A DNA stretch of 64,000 nt, taken from contig NZ_JAJOYX010000002.1 in assembly GCF_022565915.1 (NCBI RefSeq), forward strand, positions 690,293 to 754,292. The letters run 5' to 3'. The translations under genes were made by a program, and so were the position numbers. Position 1 is the stretch's first letter. Every line of letters starts with the position of its first letter. This DNA is from Nesterenkonia sp. LB17. Its GTDB lineage: Bacteria; Actinomycetota; Actinomycetes; Actinomycetales; Micrococcaceae. Positions 26,101 through 33,752 of this stretch are shown here, piece after piece. The notes beneath the pieces are model-generated. The model was not told the DNA's origin and did no database searches. It saw only the letters and a program-made list of their open reading frames with translations.

Positions 26101-26322
26101 ACTCTCGGCAGGCGCGTGGGTGCTCTTGAGCTGGGTCTTGTCGCGCTGTCCGGGGACGTCGCCATAGAGCGCGAAGGTCACCGCATCGAGGATCGAGGTC
26201 TTGCCCGCACCGGTGCGCCCACGCAGCAGGAACAGCCCGTCGGCGCCGAGCCGGTCGAAGTCGACCAGTTCCGTGCCGGCGAAGGGACCGAAGGCATGCA
26301 GGGTGAGCTGGTGAAGCTTCAC
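23149..26322 (-). CDS. sbcC: exonuclease SbcC, SMC-like ATPase
   Basis: 1057 residues. N-terminal Walker A GRTGAGKTSILDAV (about 34-47), long coiled coils rich in Glu, Gln and Ala with a zinc hook CLVCG near residue 565, and the C-terminal signature SLSGGETFMASL followed by Walker B LFIDEGFGSLD. It forms a complex with SbcD that cuts DNA hairpins, palindromes and protein-blocked ends. The ATG overlaps the sbcD stop. It is somewhat Ala/Glu-biased, as expected for a high-GC coiled coil. Confidence 0.95.
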   Translation of the reverse strand: MKLHQLTLHAFGPFAGTELVDFDRLGADGLFLLRGRTGAGKTSILDAVTFALYGDVPGQRDKTQLKSTHAPAESEPSVTLEFTQGGRRCRVWRSPHHGRPQKRDASRQREVGQRVVVEFFQDGAWVPYTSGIQAANDEMQRMLGLDLNQFTKVILLPQGAFAHFLHASSKDKQDLLERLFDTDRFTLLEKHLREMAREAEQQLKDSDTRIAMHRENLTQAALAMLPAPADAEPGPAELSAAEPGAAGRGSPAERDEPEALPALQEAELTELSEVELSERVDRAITTRLAQLRRGAEAADSAAQDASAVQEELRVREETLRRFTDHAARHAAHEKQREDVTALRAQLRRHEAAQLIQTWFDAAADASQEHRAAVAAASKVTQEAESTLAGFAARQPDVAAPRVLTTLDQEPAPAEVGAAIEELIALRARLSGSDTDELETRLDQLLQAAAEIQQQHEQAQAEAEDLAVQQESLGAAQQALQQQLEDPEELEAARDAARADAELLATRVQAQRTRDALAARCASWGDKQEERERAHAEMKREHEQRLQSYLRNMALQLAGELEDGMPCLVCGSTDHPHPAVDEDPDVTREEVEQTQQLLQNARDELREAAIQRRSVTEQHDAVLVELAEHAEIDIERTEADLAQARGSLIHAEQRRSDQRELRERLDADVAERQRVQARHAEARHSAERAQATLTQQRTQASELASALEGLRGPYDSLQLRREALERVLQGLRDAQARIEAAAVQQSHRDRAQTGAAAQLASSEFADAAELQAAQLPEHVLDGHLSTVQTWDELKTQLDYESAQDDIQAGRRRHDEGQIRPGAEELHAAAELSASAAQAARDATAVLLRFDAQREAVEDMSAKLLTALRHRDAALGAQRMRSELAATINGAGPENSLKMTLTTYVLAARLERVAEAATRHLATMSEGRYRLRHSDEAGGRGLRGLELKVHDDHSDVERPTSSLSGGETFMASLSMALGLAEVVQAESGGIGMESLFIDEGFGSLDEDTLEHVMSALHRLQGEGRRVGLVSHVTEMHRVIPTQLRIHRHRTGSTTEMVIP

Positions 26323-27536
26323 GGCCGCACCGCCTGGACACTCTGCGTGATCAGCTGGGTCTCGTCAGCACTGGGTCCGCGTCCCCCGCGCACATGCTCC
26401 AGGAAGCCTTCGATGACTTCGGCGTCGGTGCGCGCCTGCTCCACCTTCGCCGAATAGGTCCGGTGCGGGGTGTCCTGACGTCCTGTGTGGGCGAACGAGG
26501 CCATATACGGGTACACCTCCTGGAGACGCTGGAAGGCGCGCGCCGGCCGGATCGGGTCGGTGAGCTTGACCTGGACATAGGCCTCCTGATGCTTCTCCAC
26601 CGTCGATGGGCTCAGCAGCTCCTCGAGGGTCGATTCCAGCTGCGCCAGCGGCCGGCCGATCTGCCAGTCCAGCGGCTGAGCCGGCTCCCCCGAATGTGAG
26701 TCCCAGAGCCACGCCCCCTTGGCCTGGCGGGTCTCGGAGAACGACAGACGCAGCGGCGACCCGCTGTAGCGGACGGTCTCGGACAACCGCTGACGCCCAT
26801 GCAGATGCCCCAGTGCCACGTAGTCGAAGCCCTCGAAGATCTCCAGCGGCACCACGGCCAGCCCGCCGATGCTGTCTTGATGGTGTGTGGGCTGGTCCCC
26901 CGCGGCGACGTCCACCCCGATATTGCGCTCCGAGTCCGAGGCCGCTCCAGCGGCGGCGAAGAGGTGTGCCATGAGCACCACCTTCAGCTCAGCGCTGGAA
27001 TCCTGATCCCCGGCGTTCTGCGCGGCGGCCTCACGGCGCTGGCCCACGTCCTCCCAGATCCTTCCGATCACCTCCGCGGTGACGCCGGTGTGATGTCCGC
27101 GGTCCAGCCCGAGGCTCGGCGCAAAAAGCTGCGGCTCCAGGTAGGGAATGCCGTAGACCAGGGTGGTGCCCCCGCTGGGCTCCGGGACCACCACCGGGGT
27201 CCATGCGTCGCTCAGCGCACTGCGGATGTGAACGCCGGAGCCGCGCATCAGCCCGCGCCCGAATCCCAGGCGCTGGGCGGAATCGTGGTTGCCGGGCGTG
27301 ATGATCACCTGGGTTCCGCCGTCGGTCAGGCGCTGCAGCGTCTCCTCCAGCGCGACGACCGCCCATTCGGGGGGAAGCGCACGGTCATAGACGTCTCCGG
27401 CGATCAGCACCACGTCCACCTGATGCTCGGTCACGGCGGCGCAGACCGTCTCGAGCATCTGCTCCTGCTCGTCGCGCAGGGAATGTCCGTGGAAGCCGCG
27501 ACCGAGGTGCCAGTCCGAAGTGTGTAGCCAGCGCAT
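26319..27536 (-). CDS. sbcD: exonuclease SbcD, Mre11-like nuclease
   Basis: 405 residues. Metallophosphoesterase motifs are visible in order: HTSDWHLGR (5-13), LIAGDVYD (about 45), ITPGNHDSAQR (about 80), and later HLFAAAG and LGHLHGRQ. It is the manganese-dependent nuclease partner of SbcC. The ATG has no Shine-Dalgarno and stands six bases after a TAGCGT -10 box, so it should be leaderless. First gene of the sbcD-sbcC-MFS operon, divergent from the ADP-ribosylglycohydrolase-like gene. Confidence 0.95.
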   Translation of the reverse strand: MRWLHTSDWHLGRGFHGHSLRDEQEQMLETVCAAVTEHQVDVVLIAGDVYDRALPPEWAVVALEETLQRLTDGGTQVIITPGNHDSAQRLGFGRGLMRGSGVHIRSALSDAWTPVVVPEPSGGTTLVYGIPYLEPQLFAPSLGLDRGHHTGVTAEVIGRIWEDVGQRREAAAQNAGDQDSSAELKVVLMAHLFAAAGAASDSERNIGVDVAAGDQPTHHQDSIGGLAVVPLEIFEGFDYVALGHLHGRQRLSETVRYSGSPLRLSFSETRQAKGAWLWDSHSGEPAQPLDWQIGRPLAQLESTLEELLSPSTVEKHQEAYVQVKLTDPIRPARAFQRLQEVYPYMASFAHTGRQDTPHRTYSAKVEQARTDAEVIEGFLEHVRGGRGPSADETQLITQSVQAVRP

Positions 27537-27542
27537 GCCACC

Positions 27543-27548
27543 ACGCTA
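27543..27548 (-). promoter_or_regulatory. -10 element, leaderless start of sbcD
   Basis: TAGCGT on the minus strand ends six bases before the ATG at 27536. It lies in a 67-bp divergent promoter region shared with the gene at 27604. Confidence 0.55.
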
Positions 27549-27591
27549 TCGGCTGGCACGGACATGGCCGGATCACCACCCCGCAGGAGAC

Positions 27592-27597
27592 TATTCT
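27592..27597 (+). promoter_or_regulatory. -10 element, leaderless start of the glycohydrolase-like gene
   Basis: TATTCT ends six bases before the GTG at 27604. AGGAGA at 27585-27590 sits too far upstream to be a ribosome-binding site for this start. Confidence 0.55.
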
Positions 27598-27603
27598 GGT
27601 CAG

Positions 27604-28458
27604 GTGGAGACCGCCGAGATACTTATCAGCCGCTTGCGCCCGGTGCTGGCCGCCGGCGTCGAACCCTCGAGACTGGGTGGCCCTGGCGATGCCGGCGTCC
27701 TGGCGGGCAGCCGGGGCGCTGCTGGACCGATCGTTCTGCACGCCGAGGTGCTGCACCAGCTCTGCACCGCCGATGGCCTCATGGAGCTGCTGGACTGGAG
27801 CCGCCAGGGACTCGGCGCTGACCCGCTGGCCTGCATGTGGCTCGGCTCGCTGCGCTGGTACCGTCTGATCACCGGGTCCTACCCCGAGAACGCCCCGCAG
27901 CCTCCGGCGCGCCCGTTGGATCAGGCGCTTCAGCGGCTGATCCTCCAAGGCATGTTCACCGCGCAGGCCGGCTCCGCCGCGACGAGCCTGCGCGGACTCG
28001 CCCACGGTCAGATGGCCTATCCCAGCGCCCCGGCGCAGCCAGAGTCCACCGATGCCACGGCGCTGCTGCGCGCGGTGCCGGTGGGTCTGGTCCCCTATAT
28101 CGACGCCTCGATGCGGCGCGCCTGGGCGCGCCAGACCATGGCGCTCACGCACGGACATCCGGAGCTGACGCGCAAGGCCGAAGACCTGGCGGACCTGGTG
28201 CACCTGCTCGCCAGCGGCGCGCCCTCGGACGTTCTGCCCGACGCCGCGGCCGCGCGGCAGCAGAAGATCACCGCAGGTCTCGACGACGACGTCGCCGCCA
28301 TCCTGGACCGTCAGCTCCTCGCCGCGGCGGGAGCTGCGCCCGCAGCGGCAGCCTCGGGCCCAGGCAGCTCTGGCTCCACCCGCCAGGAGGGTCAGAGCGT
28401 CTATGCCGTCATCGACGAGCTCGCGCGGGACTGGGAAGAGGTCACCCGCGCGCGCTGA
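27604..28458 (+). CDS. ADP-ribosylglycohydrolase-like protein lacking metal-ligand motifs
   Basis: 284 residues from GTG 27604, fixed by the -10 box at 27592. The middle resembles the ADP-ribosylglycohydrolase (DraG/ARH) fold: ADGLMELLDWSRQGLGAD, then ACMWLGSLRWY, then VPVGLVPY and MALTHGHPELT. These proteins normally need TDDTQ near the N-terminus and a DTD/DSD motif near the C-terminus to hold two magnesium ions. Here the first position reads VLHAE and the C-terminal third is missing. The protein therefore looks catalytically dead. It is acidic and Ala-rich at the end. Divergent from sbcD; its last 17 bases overlap the convergent exonuclease gene. Confidence 0.65.
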   Translation: METAEILISRLRPVLAAGVEPSRLGGPGDAGVLAGSRGAAGPIVLHAEVLHQLCTADGLMELLDWSRQGLGADPLACMWLGSLRWYRLITGSYPENAPQPPARPLDQALQRLILQGMFTAQAGSAATSLRGLAHGQMAYPSAPAQPESTDATALLRAVPVGLVPYIDASMRRAWARQTMALTHGHPELTRKAEDLADLVHLLASGAPSDVLPDAAAARQQKITAGLDDDVAAILDRQLLAAAGAAPAAAASGPGSSGSTRQEGQSVYAVIDELARDWEEVTRAR

Positions 28459-29554
28459 GCGGCCGAGAAGCCTCGACAGCAGGCTGAGCATCCTCAGGGT
28501 CAGTCACGGCAGGAGAGCTCACCGGCCAGCGGGAGCCCAGCAGGGCGCGGAACTCCTCTTCGGCGATGAACCTCAGCGGCTGACCCTCGCGCTGTCGGCG
28601 CAGCGCCTCGCGCGCCTTGCTGCTGCGCAGCGGGAAGGACTCCTCAGGGGCGCTCAGCTCCCAGGGTTCGAATCCGTCCCCGACCACCAGCAGCGTGGTG
28701 CCCGCCGTGACCCGCGAAGCGGTGGCCGCGCCCAGGGCGGCGACCAGCTCCTTGGCCTCGGCACGCGGTATCGAGAGGTTCCCGGTGAAGGCCAGCTGCT
28801 GGGCGAACAGCGGATGGGCGGGATCAGCCACGGAGGACGGCGGGAGGTTCTTCCCCTCGTCCTGCCACCGCATCAGATCCGGCATATGCCGTGGCTGCGG
28901 GGCCGGCAGCCGGGCGTCGAAGAGGTGCGCCATGGTGCGCACCTGTCGGGTCGCCCGGGACTCCCGCGTCCGCGGGGCCTGCCAGGGCTCCATGGTGCGC
29001 GGGGCGATTCCGCTCTCCTGGAACAGCCGATCGGTGGCCCCGACGTTGCGCCGTGCGGCGATGTCGCAGACCACCGCCGCCGAGGCGCGCGCGTCGTCCA
29101 GCGCGTAGTGGTGCTGGGTGAGCTGGTAGCCGGCCTCTGCGGCCGCCTTGGGCAGCGCGTGCGAGGGGAGCTGGTAGTTCGCGCGGGAGAGTCGCACGGA
29201 GCACAGGCAGCTCAGACCCGGGGAATCGAGTCCGCTGACCTCCAGCGCGGCTTCGAAGACCTCGATGTCGAAGCCGGCGTTGTGGGCCACCAGCATGTCC
29301 TCACCGATGAATCCGTGGATGTCCTCGAAGAGCTCCCCGAAGCGTGGCGCCTGGGCCACCGCCTCCGCGGTGATCCCATGGATCGCGACATTGTGCGGAT
29401 CGAAACGGTCGAAGCCCTCCGGCGGACGCATCGCGGAGTAGTAGGTGTCGACCTCCTCGCCGTCGCGGACCTTGACCAGCCCTATGGCGCAGGGCGAGCC
29501 GCGGAAGCCGTTGGCGGTCTCGAAGTCCACGGCCGTGAAGTTCAAGCCCCTCAC
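28442..29554 (-). CDS. DnaQ-like 3'-5' exonuclease with C-terminal BRCT domain
   Basis: 370 residues. DEDDh exonuclease domain (about 1-175): DFETANG holds the first Asp and Glu, LVAHNAGFDIEVFE the second motif, HYALDDARASA the His and last Asp. A linker leads to a BRCT-like domain (about 245-320; LAFTGNLSIPRAEA, then TLLVVGDG). Similar epsilon-like exonucleases with BRCT occur in Actinobacteria and probably act in DNA repair, but no partner is proven. It is the last gene of the clpS-to-rdgB operon; its ATG overlaps the rdgB stop. Confidence 0.88.
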   Translation of the reverse strand: MRGLNFTAVDFETANGFRGSPCAIGLVKVRDGEEVDTYYSAMRPPEGFDRFDPHNVAIHGITAEAVAQAPRFGELFEDIHGFIGEDMLVAHNAGFDIEVFEAALEVSGLDSPGLSCLCSVRLSRANYQLPSHALPKAAAEAGYQLTQHHYALDDARASAAVVCDIAARRNVGATDRLFQESGIAPRTMEPWQAPRTRESRATRQVRTMAHLFDARLPAPQPRHMPDLMRWQDEGKNLPPSSVADPAHPLFAQQLAFTGNLSIPRAEAKELVAALGAATASRVTAGTTLLVVGDGFEPWELSAPEESFPLRSSKAREALRRQREGQPLRFIAEEEFRALLGSRWPVSSPAVTDPEDAQPAVEASRPLSARG

Positions 29555-30189
29555 TGCGTCAGCGCCTCCACGATGTGGCCGCGCAGCGCGGCGAAGGCGG
29601 TGCCTCGGTGGGAGATCGCGTTCTTCTCCGCCATGGAGAGCTCGGCGGCGCTGCGGGTCTCCCCCTCCGGCTGCAGGATCGGGTCATAGCCGAAGCCTCC
29701 CAGGCCCTGCGGCTCGCGCAGCAGCGTGCCCTCCAGCCGTCCGGTGGTGGTGAACTCTCTCGTCGGTCTGCCCTGGGCGTCGGGGATCACCAAGGAGGCG
29801 ACGCAGACGAACGCCGCGCCCCGATGAGCTGGGGCGATGTCGGCGAGCTGTTCCAGCAGCAGCATGAGATTCGCCTCGTCCGAGGCTCGGGCGCCGGCCC
29901 ACCGGGCAGAGAAGATTCCGGGGGCGCCGCCGAGGACGTCCACGGCGAGTCCTGAATCATCGGCGACGGCGGGCAGTCCGGTCTCGGCGGCCACCGCGCG
30001 CGCCTTCAGCAGCGAGTTCTGCTCAAAGGTGAGGCCCGTCTCCGGGACCTCGGCGCAGCCGGCGGTCGCAGCGTCGATGACAGCGGTGTCCAGGTCGAGG
30101 TCATCCAGCTGCGGACTGGAGCCGAGCAGGGCGCGGAATTCGCGGAGCTTCCCCTGGTTCCGGGTGGCCAGGACGATCCTCGCGGTCAC
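29551..30189 (-). CDS. rdgB: dITP/XTP pyrophosphatase (RdgB/HAM1 family)
   Basis: 212 residues from a GTG that overlaps the rph stop (GTGA); GGAGG stands ten bases upstream. An extended upstream frame is rejected. Motifs: [15 protein letters not shown] (5-19), [10 protein letters not shown] near residue 75, and [10 protein letters not shown] near the C-terminus. The enzyme removes non-canonical purine nucleotides (dITP, XTP) from the pool before DNA synthesis. Its place after rph is conserved in Actinobacteria. Confidence 0.95.
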   Translation of the reverse strand: MTARIVLATRNQGKLREFRALLGSSPQLDDLDLDTAVIDAATAGCAEVPETGLTFEQNSLLKARAVAAETGLPAVADDSGLAVDVLGGAPGIFSARWAGARASDEANLMLLLEQLADIAPAHRGAAFVCVASLVIPDAQGRPTREFTTTGRLEGTLLREPQGLGGFGYDPILQPEGETRSAAELSMAEKNAISHRGTAFAALRGHIVEALTQ

Positions 30190-30926
30190 TGGGCCAGCGC
30201 CTCCCGCTGCAGCTGGGCCAGCCTGTCGGTCCCGCCCAGGGCGAGGTCGAGCAGGCTGTCCAGCTCTGTGCGGTTGAACGGTGATCCCTCGGCGGTGCCC
30301 TGGATCTCCACGAAGTCTCCGGAGCCGGTGACCACGACGTTCATATCGGTGCCTGCGGTGGAGTCTTCCGCGTAGGGCAGGTCGAGCACGGACTGGCCGT
30401 CGGGGAGCACGCCGACCGAGATCGCCGCGACGGAGTCCTTGAGCACCTCGGCGCGCTTGGACACGTGGCCCTGTTGGCGCGCCCATTCCACCGCGTCGGC
30501 CAGCGCCACGTAGGCCCCGGTGATCGCGGCGGTGCGGGTGCCGCCGTCGGCCTGGAGCACGTCGCAGTCCAGGGTGATCATGTTCTCCCCCAGGGCCTTG
30601 GTGTCCACGACCGCCCGCAGCGAGCGGCCGATGAGTCGGGAGATCTCATGGGTGCGCCCACCGATCTTTCCCTTCACGGATTCGCGTCCGGAGCGGGTGT
30701 TCGTGGCGCGGGGCAGCATCGCGTACTCGGCGGTGACCCACCCTTCGCCCTTCCCCTTGAGCCAGCGCGGCACATTGGACTCGAAGGAGGCGGTGCACAG
30801 CACCCGGGTGCCGCCGAACTCGATCAGCGCCGACCCTTCGGCGTGGGCGTTCCAGTTTCGGGTGATGATGACCGGGCGCAGCTCATCGGCTGCGCGTCCG
30901 TCGGTCCGCAGGGTGGTGATAGTCAC
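30186..30926 (-). CDS. rph: ribonuclease PH
   Basis: 246 residues, one RNase PH domain. Features are [15 protein letters not shown] at the N-terminus, the catalytic-site region [19 protein letters not shown] near 90, and [17 protein letters not shown] near 120. A phosphorolytic 3'-5' exoribonuclease that trims tRNA 3' ends. GTG start overlapping the stop of the metallo-beta-lactamase gene, with GAGAGAGTGA upstream. Confidence 0.97.
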   Translation of the reverse strand: MTITTLRTDGRAADELRPVIITRNWNAHAEGSALIEFGGTRVLCTASFESNVPRWLKGKGEGWVTAEYAMLPRATNTRSGRESVKGKIGGRTHEISRLIGRSLRAVVDTKALGENMITLDCDVLQADGGTRTAAITGAYVALADAVEWARQQGHVSKRAEVLKDSVAAISVGVLPDGQSVLDLPYAEDSTAGTDMNVVVTGSGDFVEIQGTAEGSPFNRTELDSLLDLALGGTDRLAQLQREALAQ

Positions 30927-31756
30927 TGCTCACTCTCTCCGTGGTGGTGGGGCGTGCTGGCACCGATCTCATAGGTGACACCGGCGACGGCGACCGCGAG
31001 GTCGCCTGCGTATTGTTCTCGTGCTTTGGCCAACAGGACCCGCTGGGAGGTCCAGACCGGGATATGGGTCAGCAGCAGCCGTCCCACCCCCGCCGATCGC
31101 GCCATGACTCCGGCGCGGTGGCCGTTCAGGTGCACTCCCTCGATGTGGTCGTCGCGGCCATCCTCGAAGGCGGCCTCGCAGAGGAACACGTCAGCGTCCT
31201 GGGCTGCTTCGACCAGTCCATCACAGGCGTCGGTGTCACCGGAGTAGGTCAGCGTATGCGCACGGGCATCGGCCGAGGCCTCGGCTGCTATGTCGATCCG
31301 CAGCGCGTAGGCCTCCTCGATCGGGTGGCGCACCGGCACCGGGGTGATCGTGAACGGTCCGATGGTCTCGGCCTGCCGGGGCCGCCAGGTCCTGAAGTCG
31401 AAGTCGGGATGCATCCCGGGATTGGGATCCATCCCGTAGGCGCTGGCGATCCGCTGGTCTGTGGTGGAGGGTCCGTAGACGGGCACATGCCTGCCCGGCC
31501 AGCCCCCGGGCCGCCAACGGATGGCCACGTGGAGCCCACACAGGTCCATGAAGTGGTCCGGGTGTAGATGGGAGAGGCACACGGCGTCGATGTCCTCCAG
31601 CGCCAGGTGCTGCTGGAGCTTGCCCAGGGCCCCATTGCCCAGGTCCACGACGACGCGCCAGGTCCGGCCCTGATACTGGGCGGTCAACAGGTAGCACGAG
31701 GCCGGAGACTCCGGGCCGGGGAAAGACCCGCTGCACCCGATGATGGTGAGTTTCAT
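30923..31756 (-). CDS. metallo-beta-lactamase-fold hydrolase (Rv1339-like, putative cyclic-nucleotide phosphodiesterase)
   Basis: 277 residues. HLHPDH at 63-68 (H63, H65, D67, H68) is the metal-binding motif, with further histidines in [17 protein letters not shown] context and a late LTHIP. The N-terminus [12 protein letters not shown] matches Rv1339 and its relatives, of which the M. tuberculosis member is an atypical cAMP phosphodiesterase. It lies between murI and rph, the same order as in mycobacteria. RNase Z is an alternative call, but the synteny favours the Rv1339 group. Confidence 0.88.
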   Translation of the reverse strand: MKLTIIGCSGSFPGPESPASCYLLTAQYQGRTWRVVVDLGNGALGKLQQHLALEDIDAVCLSHLHPDHFMDLCGLHVAIRWRPGGWPGRHVPVYGPSTTDQRIASAYGMDPNPGMHPDFDFRTWRPRQAETIGPFTITPVPVRHPIEEAYALRIDIAAEASADARAHTLTYSGDTDACDGLVEAAQDADVFLCEAAFEDGRDDHIEGVHLNGHRAGVMARSAGVGRLLLTHIPVWTSQRVLLAKAREQYAGDLAVAVAGVTYEIGASTPHHHGESEQ

Positions 31757-31774
31757 ATGGTGCGTAGCTCCACT

Positions 31775-32677
31775 TCAGTCATCCTGCGCTCCGGTCAGCA
31801 TAGCGGGAGTGATGCGTCGGATCATGCCGGTGGGATAGGTCTCTCGGACGTGGTCGACCTGCCGCACTGCGAGCACCTCGGGGCCCAGGAAGCGCCGGGC
31901 GAGCAGCGCGAACGCCTCCGCGTCCCCGGTGGAGAGAAAGATGTGTTCCTTCGACGCGGCGGTCCCCGGTGCGTCGAGAGCCGGCGGGCGCTGGAGGTCC
32001 TGGCGGGTGAGCGCCCGGTAGAGATCCTTGGCGGTCTCCTCTGCGGAGGACACCAGTGTGACCTCCTCCCCCATCACGAAGGAGATCACGCCGGTGAGCA
32101 GCGGGTAGTGCGTGCAGCCGAGCACGAGCGTGTCGACGCCGGCGGCCTTCAGCGGCGCGAGATACTCCTGCGCCGCGTCGAGCAGCTCGTCCCCGGTGGT
32201 GACGCCGCGTTCGACGAACTCGACGAAGCGCGGAGCGGCCGCGGTGGTGATCTGCAGCGCCGGGGCGGCGGCAAAGGTGTCCTCGTAGGCCCGTGAGCTC
32301 ACGGTGGCGGAGGTGCCGATGACCCCGATGCGTCCGTTGCGGGTGGCCGAGACGGCGCGTCGCACCGCGGGCTGGATCACCTCGATCACCGGGATCCCGT
32401 GACGATCGGTATAACGTTCGCGGGCATCGCGCAGCACCGCGGCTGAGGCGGAGTTGCACGCGATGACCAGGGCCTTGACCCCGGACTCGACGAGTGAGTC
32501 CATGACTCCCAGCGCATGGGCGCGGACCCGGGCGATGGGCAACGGTCCATAGGGACCGTGGGCGGTGTCACCGAGGTAGGTGATCGACTCCCCCGGCAGC
32601 TGGTCCAGGACCGCGCGGGCCACGGTCAGCCCGCCGACCCCGGAATCAAAGATCCCCACCGGAGCGGAGGCGTTCAT
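31775..32677 (-). CDS. murI: glutamate racemase
   Basis: 300 residues. Catalytic features: [11 protein letters not shown] with D11, the first cysteine in VIACNSASA (about residue 74), and the second cysteine in [10 protein letters not shown] (about residue 185). It supplies D-glutamate for peptidoglycan. Its start overlaps the stop of the DUF2017 gene by 4 bases (ATGA). The length is normal. Confidence 0.95.
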   Translation of the reverse strand: MNASAPVGIFDSGVGGLTVARAVLDQLPGESITYLGDTAHGPYGPLPIARVRAHALGVMDSLVESGVKALVIACNSASAAVLRDARERYTDRHGIPVIEVIQPAVRRAVSATRNGRIGVIGTSATVSSRAYEDTFAAAPALQITTAAAPRFVEFVERGVTTGDELLDAAQEYLAPLKAAGVDTLVLGCTHYPLLTGVISFVMGEEVTLVSSAEETAKDLYRALTRQDLQRPPALDAPGTAASKEHIFLSTGDAEAFALLARRFLGPEVLAVRQVDHVRETYPTGMIRRITPAMLTGAQDD

Positions 32678-33414
32678 GGAGCAGATGTCCCGGCACCGCC
32701 GCTCGCGTCGGGGTCTGCCTCGTCGGCGTTCTCATCGTCGTCGGCGGTCCCGCGCTCCGGCAGGAACTCGGTCATCGCGCTGAACAGGGTCTCCTGGAGC
32801 CAGGTGATGAAGGTGTAGATCTCGGCCATGAAGGCGTCGGTGTCCTTGGCGCTCGACCCGACCGCGAGGTCATGCACCCGCTCGGCGTCCTCGGCGCTGT
32901 GCAGCTGGAGCCGGCTGGCCAGGGTCAGCCGCAGATCGTTCAGCGCCCGGCCGAAGACCGGGGCGACGTCGTCGTCGATGCTGATCGGAGTGCTCTCGAG
33001 CAGCATCCGAGCGGTGCGCAGATCCGCGATCTTGGCCCCGCGCAGCGAGTTCTCACTGAGTCGACGGAAGTGGCCGGCCTCCTCCGGATCGGTGGAGGCA
33101 TCGGGCAGGAGCCGCCGCAGCACGTCATCTTCGGGCGGTGCCAGCGGCTCCTCCCCGCCGAGACCCGCGAGCTCGGCCCGGAAGTGCGCGAAGGCGGGAT
33201 CCTCGGCCGCGGATCCCGGCCCAGCCGGCGACCCAGACCCAGCCGGCGACGCGGACCCGTCCGGGGCTGCGGCCTCGTCCGCTGGATCAGCCTCGTCCTC
33301 GCGGCTCTCCAGAAGCTGGATCACATCGGCGCAGAGCGAGCTGAGCAGGCGGCGCTCATGCTGTTCGAGATCGGCGCGGTATCCCTTGGTGGTGGCGCGA
33401 AAAGCTGTCGCCAC
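32674..33414 (-). CDS. DUF2017 family protein
   Basis: 246 residues. The N-terminus has [20 protein letters not shown], typical of DUF2017. A Ser/Pro/Gly/Ala low-complexity insert of about 35 residues follows, then a conserved second half with [20 protein letters not shown] and an acidic tail. Function unknown. It sits between clpS and murI, as in most Actinobacteria, and probably acts with ClpS or envelope growth, which is inference only. The gap to clpS is three bases. Confidence 0.85.
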   Translation of the reverse strand: MATAFRATTKGYRADLEQHERRLLSSLCADVIQLLESREDEADPADEAAAPDGSASPAGSGSPAGPGSAAEDPAFAHFRAELAGLGGEEPLAPPEDDVLRRLLPDASTDPEEAGHFRRLSENSLRGAKIADLRTARMLLESTPISIDDDVAPVFGRALNDLRLTLASRLQLHSAEDAERVHDLAVGSSAKDTDAFMAEIYTFITWLQETLFSAMTEFLPERGTADDDENADEADPDASGGAGTSAP

Positions 33415-33417
33415 GGG

Positions 33418-33729
33418 TTACTCGGCCTCTTCCAGGGTCGCCTGCAGACCGTACTGGTGCATGGCCGTGACGTCCTGCTCGGCCTTCTCCCGCGGACCGT
33501 GGGAGACCACGGCGCGGCCCTCCTCGTGCACCTGCATCATCAGTTTCTCCGCGCGCGACTTGGAATGACCGAAGTAGCTGCGGAAGACCCAGCTGACATA
33601 GGTCATCAGGTTGACCGGGTCGTTCCAGACGACCACCTGGTAGGGGCGCGCCGCAGAGAGGAGCTGGGAGAACTCGGAATCGAGGCCAGTCTCCTCACGG
33701 CTGAGCGTGGATCCTTCGGCTGAACTCAT
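33418..33729 (-). CDS. clpS: ATP-dependent Clp protease adaptor ClpS
   Basis: 103 residues from the ATG at 33729. The family core is YQVVVWNDPVNLMTYV, then a MQVHEEGRAVV stretch that binds ClpC, and an acidic end. ClpS delivers N-degron substrates to the ClpC/ClpP machine. The longer frame upstream is rejected because TAGAAT lies seven bases before this ATG and there is no Shine-Dalgarno, so the message should be leaderless. First gene of a seven-gene operon, divergent from pncB. Confidence 0.95.
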   Translation of the reverse strand: MSSAEGSTLSREETGLDSEFSQLLSAARPYQVVVWNDPVNLMTYVSWVFRSYFGHSKSRAEKLMMQVHEEGRAVVSHGPREKAEQDVTAMHQYGLQATLEEAE

Positions 33730-33736
33730 GCTGAGT

Positions 33737-33746
33737 ATTCTACGCT
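33737..33746. promoter_or_regulatory. overlapping divergent -10 boxes for clpS and pncB
   Basis: The minus-strand TAGAAT (33737-33742) sits seven bases before the clpS ATG. The plus-strand TACGCT (33741-33746) sits six bases before the pncB GTG. The two hexamers share two bases, so both genes appear leaderless and their polymerases could not bind together. Confidence 0.55.
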
Positions 33747-33752
33747 GGGACC

